DNA from: a bacterium
GTDB lineage: Bacteria; Sysuimicrobiota; Sysuimicrobiia; Sysuimicrobiales; Segetimicrobiaceae
Assembly (NCBI GenBank): GCA_035691305.1
Contig: DASSJF010000077.1
Location: 1-64,000, forward strand
Reading direction: 5' to 3'
Length of the DNA: 64,000 bases
Shown one piece after another: positions 58,101-64,000 of the stretch (within the stretch, counting starts at the first letter, position 1; every line of letters starts with the position of its first letter). The notes under the pieces are model-generated. The model searched no databases. It was not told the origin of the DNA and was given only the letters and a program-made list of their open reading frames with translations. Made by a program: the position numbers and the translations under genes.

Positions 58101-59512
58101 GGCCGCGCCCCCACCGCGCTCTGCGCCTGGAGCGCGGCGGCCAGGACCTGCCGCGCGATCGGCGCCGCCACCTGGCCGCCGACGCCGCCGTTCTCGACGA
58201 TGACGGAGAGCGCGACCACGGGCCGGTCCGCGGGCGCAAACGCGATGAACCACGCGTGCGTGTTGCCGTGCGGATTTTCGGCCGTGCCCGTCTTGCCCGC
58301 GACGACGACCCCGGGCAACTGCGCGGCGGCGCCGGTGCCGGTCTGCACCGCCTGGATCATGGCCTGCGCGACTTCGCCGGCGAGCGCGGCCGGCATCACT
58401 TCGCGGCTGCCGCGCTGCGTAAACGTTTGTCGGATTCGGCCGTCCGGCGTGCGGATCTGCGAGACGAGAAACGGACTCATCATGATGCCGCCGTTGCCGA
58501 TCGCCGCCGCGGCGAGCGCCATCTGCAGCGGCGTGACGAGCAGACTGCCCTGCCCAAAAGAGATCTGAGCGAGACCGCGCGCGCCGAGGTCGCGCAGCGG
58601 CGGCAGGTACCCGCTCGAGGTCGGCAGGTCGAACCGCACCGCCTGGCCGAGCCCGAACGCCCGTGCCGCGGCGACGATCGGCGAGGCGCCGGTGCGCTGC
58701 CCGATCTGCACGAACGCGGTGTTGCAGGACGCCACGAACGCCTGCAGGACCGAGATCTGTCCGAACTGCTCGTGCTCGAAGTTGTGGATCAGGGCGCCGC
58801 CGACGTCGATCGCGCCGGGGCAGTTGACGGCATCGGTGAGACGGACGCGACGGCTCCCGAGCGCGGCCGTCAGTATCACCGTCTTGAACGACGACCCGGG
58901 CGGGTACTGGCCCTGCGTCGCCCGGTCGTACAACGGCGCCGATGGATCCCGCGACAGGGCGCGCCACTGCGCATCGACGGCGCTCGGGTCGAAGCCCGGA
59001 CGGCTCACGAGCGCGAGCACCGCGCCGTTCCGCGGATCGAGCACGACCACCGCCCCCCGGACACCGCCGAGGGCCCGCACCGCCGCCTGCTGTACCGCGG
59101 CGTCGAGCGTGAGCACCACGTCGTTGCCCTCCGGAGTCCGGCCGACCGCTTCCTGCAGCGCCTCCCACGGATCGGTGATCGGCAGCCCCAGCAGCGCGAG
59201 TTCCTCGCGCCGCTCGATCCCGGTGAGCCCGAAGCGGCGGCTGCGATAGCCGAGCACGTGCGCGAACGCGGCGCCCTGCGGATACCGGCGCACTTGCGAC
59301 GGACCGGTCCCCACGGAGTCGGCGAGCACGGTCAGCCGGCGGTCGAGGATCCGGCCCCAGTGGATGCGCTCGGCCGCGAGCGCCAGCCGCGGGTTGAGCG
59401 GCGAGGCCGCGAGCTGCGGGCCCCAGACCACCTGCACGAGGGCGAGATACACCAGCAGCACGACGAAGAGGCCCGCCAGCAGGCGGCCGACGTTGCGGGT
59501 GCGGCTAACCAT
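58097..59512 (-). CDS. class B penicillin-binding protein (PbpA/FtsI type)
   Basis: 471 aa. N-terminal anchor (LLAGLFVVLLVYLALVQVVW) and transpeptidase domain with active-site YPPGSSFKTVILTAAL (SxxK), FVASCNTAF (SxN) and VVAGKTGTAE (KTG). It crosslinks peptidoglycan and should pair with the SEDS glycosyltransferase encoded just upstream. Its ATG at 59512 overlaps the FtsW/RodA stop by eight bases. The protein is short, with a reduced pedestal, like actinobacterial PbpA. Confidence 0.93.
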   Translation of the reverse strand: MVSRTRNVGRLLAGLFVVLLVYLALVQVVWGPQLAASPLNPRLALAAERIHWGRILDRRLTVLADSVGTGPSQVRRYPQGAAFAHVLGYRSRRFGLTGIERREELALLGLPITDPWEALQEAVGRTPEGNDVVLTLDAAVQQAAVRALGGVRGAVVVLDPRNGAVLALVSRPGFDPSAVDAQWRALSRDPSAPLYDRATQGQYPPGSSFKTVILTAALGSRRVRLTDAVNCPGAIDVGGALIHNFEHEQFGQISVLQAFVASCNTAFVQIGQRTGASPIVAAARAFGLGQAVRFDLPTSSGYLPPLRDLGARGLAQISFGQGSLLVTPLQMALAAAAIGNGGIMMSPFLVSQIRTPDGRIRQTFTQRGSREVMPAALAGEVAQAMIQAVQTGTGAAAQLPGVVVAGKTGTAENPHGNTHAWFIAFAPADRPVVALSVIVENGGVGGQVAAPIARQVLAAALQAQSAVGARP

Positions 59513-60830
59513 CGCGCGCCTCCGCGGCGGCGCGCGCGCCGCGGTCGGAGATCGCCAACAGCAGCGCCACGGCGATGAAGTTGCTCACCGCCGCGCTCCC
59601 GCCGTACGTCAAGAAGGGTGCGGGGATGCCGGTCAAAGGAATCAGCCGCGTGCTGCCGGCGAGAATGACGAACGTCTGGATGCCGATCGCGGCGCCGAGC
59701 CCGGCGCCGACGAGCCGATCGAGCGGGCCGTCCGCCCGCACCGCGGCGCGGAAGATCCGCCCGAGCAGCAGCAGGTATAGCGCGACCACCATGAAGGTGC
59801 CGACCGCGCCGAGCTCCTCGCCGATCGCCGGAAAAATCATGTCGGTGTAGGAGGCCGGCAGCAGCTCGGGGTGCCCGAGGCCGAGACCGGCGCCTGTGAC
59901 GCCGCCGCTGGCGAGCGCGAAGAGGCCCTGCACGATCTGGTAGCCCCGCCCCGCCGCGTCCGCCCACGGATTCAGCCAGACGTCGACGCGCGTGCGGACG
60001 TGCGCGAAGAGGTGGTAGCAGATCGTCGCGCCGCCGGCGAACGCGACGAGCCCGGCCAGGATGTAGGCGACACGTCCGAGCGCGACGTAGAGCATCGCGA
60101 GAAAGACGCCGTAGTAGAGCATCGCGAGCCCGAGGTCGCGCTGGAACACGAGCAGCAGCAGCGAGCCGAGGCAGACGAGGAGCAGCGGCCCGAGCCGGCC
60201 GAGCTCGGCGCGCCAGCGGCGAGGCCCGGGCAGCGTCAGCAGCGGCCGCGTCTCCACCAGCACGCCCGCGAAGAAGGCGACGAGCAGCAGCTTCACGATC
60301 TCCCCCGGCTCGAGCGTGAAACTGCCGATCACGAGCCACTGCCGCGCCCCGTTGCGTTCAACGCCGACCAGCACCGTGAGCACCAGCAGCGCGATGCCGG
60401 TGAGCGCGCACAGGTACGCGTACCGGCGCACCCAGCGCAGGTCGGTGAGCGTGCCGAGAGCGATCAGCAGCGAGGTGAGCCCGAGCGAGATCCAGGCGGC
60501 CTGCCGCACCGCGTAGTCGGGACGCAGCCGGTAGATCATCACCAGCCCGACGGCCGACAGCGCCGCGGCGACCGGCAGCAGGATCTCGTCGCCCCGATTG
60601 TCGGCGAGGACGAGCGCGGCGTGCACCACGAGGAAGCCGCCGAGGGCCACCGCGCCGGCGATCACGGGATCCCAGGACTCCGCGGGGTACATCGCGGCGT
60701 GGACCACGACCAGCCCGAGTGCCCCGAGCACGCCCGCGGCGACAAGGAGCCCGCGCTCCGACGCGCGCCGGGCGACCCACGGGACCGGCGGGGACACGGC
60801 GGACGGTGCGGGCCGGACGGTCATCGTCAC
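59505..60830 (-). CDS. SEDS-family peptidoglycan glycosyltransferase (FtsW/RodA/SpoVE)
   Basis: 441 aa with about ten to twelve transmembrane helices. The SEDS boxes are GARQWLVIGSFTLEPGEIVKLLLV, FQRDLGLAMLYYGVFLAML, NPWADAAGRGYQIVQGLFALASGGVTG and DMIFPAIGEELGAVGTF, followed by TGIPAPFLTYGGSAAVSN. It polymerises lipid II together with the PBP. GTG 60830 overlaps the PP2C stop (GTGA), matching the pattern of its neighbours; ATG 60824 is an alternative two codons on. Confidence 0.93.
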   Translation of the reverse strand: MTMTVRPAPSAVSPPVPWVARRASERGLLVAAGVLGALGLVVVHAAMYPAESWDPVIAGAVALGGFLVVHAALVLADNRGDEILLPVAAALSAVGLVMIYRLRPDYAVRQAAWISLGLTSLLIALGTLTDLRWVRRYAYLCALTGIALLVLTVLVGVERNGARQWLVIGSFTLEPGEIVKLLLVAFFAGVLVETRPLLTLPGPRRWRAELGRLGPLLLVCLGSLLLLVFQRDLGLAMLYYGVFLAMLYVALGRVAYILAGLVAFAGGATICYHLFAHVRTRVDVWLNPWADAAGRGYQIVQGLFALASGGVTGAGLGLGHPELLPASYTDMIFPAIGEELGAVGTFMVVALYLLLLGRIFRAAVRADGPLDRLVGAGLGAAIGIQTFVILAGSTRLIPLTGIPAPFLTYGGSAAVSNFIAVALLLAISDRGARAAAEARDG

Positions 60831-61873
60831 GGACGATGCAGCAAATCTTGTAAGAGGGCGTCCGCGTCTGCGGGATCGCGCGCGGGGATGCCGTGAAGGA
60901 GCTGCGGACGGTACGCGGGCGCGATCCTCGACACCGGTACCTCGGTGACGCGGTCGACGGAGAAGAACGGCACCCCGAGCACGCGCAGCGGAACGCCGTG
61001 CATCACCGCGACATGACCGCCGCGCACGCCGAGAAAGTAGGCGTGCTCGAGACGGTACACGCCCACGGCGGCGGCGATAAACGCGGCCAGGGCGGCCGCG
61101 GTCGCCGCGCGGCCCGCGCGTTCGAGCCACTTCGGCCGCACGCGGATGAGGACGATCGAGGCGTTGTCGGTGCCGCCGCGCGCGTTGGCCAAACCCACCA
61201 CCATGCGACAGGCCTCGGTGCCGTCGCGCGACGTGCGGATGATGTCGGCCATCTCCTCCGGACTGACGGCGCTGTGCACGCCGTCGCTGACGAGCAGCAG
61301 CGCGTCGCGGGCGCGCAGCGGCACGGAGAGCACGTCGACCTGGACCTCCGGCGCCGTGCCCAGCGCGCGCGTCAGCACGTGGCGCTGGGTGTGCATCTCG
61401 GCCGCCGCGGCGGGCAGGGTGCCGTGGCGCACCATCTCCGCCACAACGGAATGATCCACCGTGAGCTGACGGATCTCGGCGCCGCGCATCAGGTAGGCGC
61501 GGCTGTCGCCCACGTGCGCTACGACGACCGCCTGCCCCGCGACCAGCGCCGCGGTGCACGTCGTCGCCATCCCCGCCTGCTCGGGCCCGATCGCCTGTGC
61601 GTTGATCTCCGCGTTCGCGCGCCGGACGGCGAGCGCGAGCGCCTCCGCCGGGGTGAGGCCGCGCTCGAGCAGCGCCGGGACCTCGCGCACGAGGATCTCC
61701 ACGGCGAGCGTGCTCGCGACGGAACCGCCGGCGTGGCCTCCCAGCCCGTCGGCGACCGCGTACAGCGCGGCGCCGCGGACGAGGCGGTCCCGCAGCAGAA
61801 TGCGGTCCTGGTTGCTCTCGCGCACTCGGCCGATCTCGCTGACGCCGGTCCCGCGCGCCGTGAACCCGCTCAT
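60827..61873 (-). CDS. PP2C-family Ser/Thr phosphatase (PstP/PrpC) with membrane anchor
   Basis: 348 aa. Phosphatase domain (about 1-250): VSEIGRVRESNQDRILL, YAVADGLGGHAGGSVAS, VVAHVGDSRAYLMRG, LLVSDGVHSAVSPEE and GGTDNASIVLIRV, giving the metal-binding Asp residues. A transmembrane helix (TAAALAAFIAAAVGVYRLEH, about 255-280) and a short extracytoplasmic tail follow. It reverses the PASTA kinase. ATG at 61873 overlaps the FHA gene stop (ATGA). Confidence 0.93.
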   Translation of the reverse strand: MSGFTARGTGVSEIGRVRESNQDRILLRDRLVRGAALYAVADGLGGHAGGSVASTLAVEILVREVPALLERGLTPAEALALAVRRANAEINAQAIGPEQAGMATTCTAALVAGQAVVVAHVGDSRAYLMRGAEIRQLTVDHSVVAEMVRHGTLPAAAAEMHTQRHVLTRALGTAPEVQVDVLSVPLRARDALLLVSDGVHSAVSPEEMADIIRTSRDGTEACRMVVGLANARGGTDNASIVLIRVRPKWLERAGRAATAAALAAFIAAAVGVYRLEHAYFLGVRGGHVAVMHGVPLRVLGVPFFSVDRVTEVPVSRIAPAYRPQLLHGIPARDPADADALLQDLLHRP

Positions 61874-62355
61874 CCGCGGCCTCCGTCGCCGGCGGGCCAG
61901 GAGCCGGTCCCGTCCGCCGCGGGTTCCGGCGCGGCCTCGAGCCTGAGGCCGAGGACGACGTCGCCGATCCTGAGCCGGTCGCCGGAGCGCATCGCGACCG
62001 CCCGCCGGACCCGGCGTCCGTTGAGCAACGTGCCGTTGGTGCTGCCGAGATCCTCCACCCAGACGCGCCCGTCGCGCTCGAAGAGCCGGGCGTGGTGCGC
62101 CGACACGTAGTCGCCGCTGAGCACGATGGCGCAGCCGGGCGCACGGCCGACCGTCGCCTCTCCGGCGACGAGGAACTCCCGGCCCCGCGACATCTCCGGC
62201 GCCTCGACGACGAGCACCGCCCGCGATGCGGGCCCCGCCGTCCGTGCCTCCAGATCGGCCAGCACGACGCGCAGGACCCGCGCCACAAACAGCACGAGCG
62301 CGAGCAGAAACGCGTAGCGCAGAACCACGATGAAGAGCACCGGGGTCTCGGTCAT
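61870..62355 (-). CDS. membrane-anchored FHA domain protein (FhaB-like)
   Basis: 161 aa. N-terminal transmembrane helix (VLRYAFLLALVLFVARVLRV) then an FHA domain: ATVGRAPGCAIVLSGDYVSAHHARL, VWVEDLGSTNGTLLNG. FHA domains bind phosphothreonine; in actinobacteria FhaB sits in this same operon and binds the kinase. ATGA overlap with FhaA. Confidence 0.9.
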   Translation of the reverse strand: MTETPVLFIVVLRYAFLLALVLFVARVLRVVLADLEARTAGPASRAVLVVEAPEMSRGREFLVAGEATVGRAPGCAIVLSGDYVSAHHARLFERDGRVWVEDLGSTNGTLLNGRRVRRAVAMRSGDRLRIGDVVLGLRLEAAPEPAADGTGSWPAGDGGRG

Positions 62356-63128
62356 GTTCCTTTCCGATACTGCAAGAGCGCGTTGCCGACCTGGATGCGG
62401 TCGCCGTCGTGCACGGGCACCCGCTCGCGGCCGACGGGCCGGCCGTTGAGGGCCGTGCCGTTGGTGCTACCGAGATCTTCGACGGCGGCCTCCCCGCCCG
62501 TCACGTGAATGCGCGCGTGCGCGCGGCTGACGCTCGGATCGTCGATGACGATGTCCTGATCGGTCCGGCGGCCGATCGTCAGCACCGGCCGATCGAGCAG
62601 AAAGTCGCGACCGGCGGTGCCGGCGGGTCCCGCGAGCACGCGCAGCCGGGCGCCCGCCGACGGACGCCGGTGCCGGTAGATACGCGTATCCGACGCCGGC
62701 ACCGGCGTGCCCGGGCTCGCATCGCCGGCCGCGGGCGCGGCGGGCGCGGACGGCTCCGCCTGCGGCGCAAGGCGCGCTTCGACGTAGATCTCGCCGGAAG
62801 CGATCGCCTCGCGCGGCTCGACGCTCACACGGACCGGGCCGGCGAGGCGGCCGCCGAGCTCGGCGGCGCGGTTGCCGAGCAGGTCGCCCAGCTCGCCGAC
62901 GAGCGCCGGCGCGAACGATTGGTACGGCGCGAAGTCCTTCGGATTGAGGAAAACGCGGTAGTCGTTCGGCAGGAGCGCACCGTGCAGGCCGGCCATCGCG
63001 CCGCCTTCCATCTCGCGCAGCAGACGGCGACCGATCTCCACCGGATGCACCCGGTCGCGCGACCACCGCGTGAACAGGCCTTCGACGATCGCCTCGATGC
63101 GGCGCTCGAATCGAAGCAAGACGCTCAC
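62352..63128 (-). CDS. FhaA-like protein: DUF3662 domain plus FHA domain
   Basis: 258 aa. The N-terminal DUF3662 segment (LLRFERRIEAIVEGLFTRWS, HPVEIGRRLLREMEG, NDYRVFLNPKDFAPYQSF) is followed by a linker and C-terminal FHA domain (LTIGRRTDQDIVIDDPSVSRAHARI, AAVEDLGSTNGTALNG). In actinobacteria FhaA recruits phosphorylated MviN and PASTA kinase partners. GTG 63128 overlaps the rlmN stop (GTGA). Confidence 0.92.
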   Translation of the reverse strand: MSVLLRFERRIEAIVEGLFTRWSRDRVHPVEIGRRLLREMEGGAMAGLHGALLPNDYRVFLNPKDFAPYQSFAPALVGELGDLLGNRAAELGGRLAGPVRVSVEPREAIASGEIYVEARLAPQAEPSAPAAPAAGDASPGTPVPASDTRIYRHRRPSAGARLRVLAGPAGTAGRDFLLDRPVLTIGRRTDQDIVIDDPSVSRAHARIHVTGGEAAVEDLGSTNGTALNGRPVGRERVPVHDGDRIQVGNALLQYRKGT

Positions 63129-64000
63129 GCCCCGACCTCCGCCGGCGGACCGGCGGACCGCGGACTCGCCGGCGACGATGACATCGACGCCGGCGTCCAG
63201 CGCGAAGCGTGCCCGCTGCCGTCGGCCAGACGCAGCTGACCGCAGGCCGCTTGGATCTCCGTGCCCCGCTCGATGCGCACGGTGATCGGGATGCCCGCGT
63301 CCCGCACCACGCGCGCGAAGGCGCGGATCCGCTCGACCGGCGGGCGCCGCAGCGAAATCCCGGGCACCGGATTGAGCGGGATCACGTTCACGTGGCAGAG
63401 CAGACCGCGCAGAAGGCGCCCGAGCTCGCGGGCCTGCGCATCGCCGTCGTTTACCCCGTCGATGAGGACGTATTCGAAGGTCAGCCGGCGGCCGGTCGCG
63501 GCGAGGTAGTCCCGGCATGCGGCGATAAGATGTGCGATCGGGTACCGCTCTGTGACCGGCACGAGCCGCCGGCGGAGCGCGTCGGTCGGCGCGTGCAGCG
63601 AGACCGCGAGCGTGATCTGCAGCCTCTCCGCCGCGAGCCGGCGGATCTGCGGCACGAGCCCGACGGTTGAGATCGTGAGGTGGCGCACGCCGATGCCGAG
63701 CCCCCACGGCGCGGTCATGATGCGCGCCGCGCGGACCGTCGCATCGTAGTTCGCGAGCGGTTCGCCCATCCCCATGAACACGACGTTGCTGAGCCGGCGG
63801 TCCGCGCGCGCGCGGATCGCGAGCGCCTGGCCGACGACCTCCGCCGCGGTCAGGTTGCGGGCGAAGCCGCCGAGCCCGGTGGCGCAGAATGCGCAGCCCA
63901 TCGCGCAGCCCGCCTGGGTGCTGACGCACGCGCTTCGGCGGCCGTCGTCGAACCGCATCAGGACGCACTCCACCGTCTGGCCGTCTCCGCAGGCGGCCAG
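63125..64000 (-). CDS. rlmN: 23S rRNA/tRNA (adenine-C2) methyltransferase RlmN, 5' end outside window
   Basis: Partial: the frame is open to the window edge (codons reading LAACGDGQTVECVLMRF). The radical-SAM motif is GCAMGCAFCATGLGGF (CxxxCxxC). VVFMGMGEPLANYD, VSLHAPTDALRRRLVPV, FEYVLIDGVNDGDAQA and RIERGTEIQAACGQL with the methyl-carrying Cys follow. It modifies A2503 of 23S rRNA and some tRNAs. The last 22 codons after QLRLADGSGHASRW come from dispersed repeat copy C and are unrelated to the family. An internal GTG at 63973 is not the true start. Confidence 0.92.
   Translation of the reverse strand: MAACGDGQTVECVLMRFDDGRRSACVSTQAGCAMGCAFCATGLGGFARNLTAAEVVGQALAIRARADRRLSNVVFMGMGEPLANYDATVRAARIMTAPWGLGIGVRHLTISTVGLVPQIRRLAAERLQITLAVSLHAPTDALRRRLVPVTERYPIAHLIAACRDYLAATGRRLTFEYVLIDGVNDGDAQARELGRLLRGLLCHVNVIPLNPVPGISLRRPPVERIRAFARVVRDAGIPITVRIERGTEIQAACGQLRLADGSGHASRWTPASMSSSPASPRSAGPPAEVGA
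63139..63193 (-). repeat. dispersed GC-rich repeat, copy C, at a coding-region end
   Basis: On the minus strand CGCCGGCGTCGATGTCATCG then TCGCCGGCGAGTCCGC and CCGCCGGTCCGCCGGCGGAG. The segment from GATGTC to GTCCGC matches copy B at about 24 of 27 positions. It occupies the last 20 or so codons of rlmN. The following fhaA gene starts 11 bases beyond it. Confidence 0.55.

Noticed and set aside
1-64000. CRISPR arrays, insertion sequences, prophage or integrative elements
   Set aside because: No regularly spaced repeats, transposase, integrase or phage gene motifs were seen on either strand.

Overview
The window is a single contiguous stretch of a very GC-rich bacterial chromosome. GTG and TTG starts are common, and adjacent genes often overlap by four bases (NTGA, where N is the first base of the start codon). 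There are no tRNA, rRNA, prophage, insertion-sequence or CRISPR signatures. The sequence cannot name the organism. The T-box leader, the rlmN/FHA/PP2C/FtsW/PBP/PASTA-kinase/rpe block and the mix of hydrogenase, pyruvate:ferredoxin oxidoreductase and formate-THF ligase suggest an uncultured, probably deep-branching Terrabacteria-type lineage with flexible, partly anaerobic metabolism (inference).

Layout. 1-4.1 kb: 3' part of a group 3b-type [NiFe] hydrogenase operon (delta and alpha subunits, maturation endopeptidase, hypC, hypA, hypB). 4.1-7.5 kb: a DMT transporter, then a minus-strand sulfur operon (DsrE-like, TusA-like, sulfide:quinone oxidoreductase, CsoR/CstR-type repressor) with a matching operator upstream. 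7.5-12 kb: formate-THF ligase, a divergent VKOR/DsbA pair and a small CBS/UspA/glycogen-binding operon. 12.2-17.4 kb: a four-gene YbhGFSR-like ABC exporter. 17.4-20.9 kb: ZIP transporter and divergent Fur regulator, beta-propeller protein, divergent polysaccharide deacetylase. 21-27.6 kb: OsmC, UspA, two CBS-BON proteins around a NarL-type regulator, a GNAT/acyl-CoA synthetase fusion and a DUF2945 protein. 27.6-34.9 kb: a hydantoinase-family amidohydrolase beside a permease remnant, NifJ-type PFOR with a DHOD-like partner, and endonuclease III.

34.9-40.4 kb: a minus-strand catabolic operon (enolase-superfamily enzyme, FmdA amidase, split ComD/ComE-type TPP decarboxylase, TMEM175-like channel, SAF-domain dehydrogenase, with FmdB upstream). 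40.5-45.1 kb: an OsmC-family protein with an in-frame TGA at its catalytic cysteine position (probable selenoprotein), enoyl-CoA hydratase, ribosomal protein S1, a YbgC thioesterase, and proC behind a T-box leader with its promoter. 45.3-53.3 kb: GarR-type reductase, AroM, intradiol-dioxygenase-like protein, then a tight operon for a B12 acyl-CoA mutase whose substrate residues match 2-hydroxyisobutyryl-CoA mutase, with its small subunit, a CoA ligase, a G-protein chaperone and a metallo-hydrolase. 53.4-64 kb: D-cysteine-desulfhydrase-type enzyme, HDAC-like deacetylase, and the cell-envelope/signalling block rpe-pknB-pbp-ftsW-PP2C-fhaB-fhaA-rlmN (rlmN runs off the end).

The most notable items are the OsmC selenoprotein with an ideal hairpin just after the UGA, the 2-hydroxyisobutyryl-CoA mutase-type operon, the persulfide-sensor-like repressor with a cognate operator, the proline-type T-box, and a family of short GC-rich repeats found four times at the ends of coding sequences.
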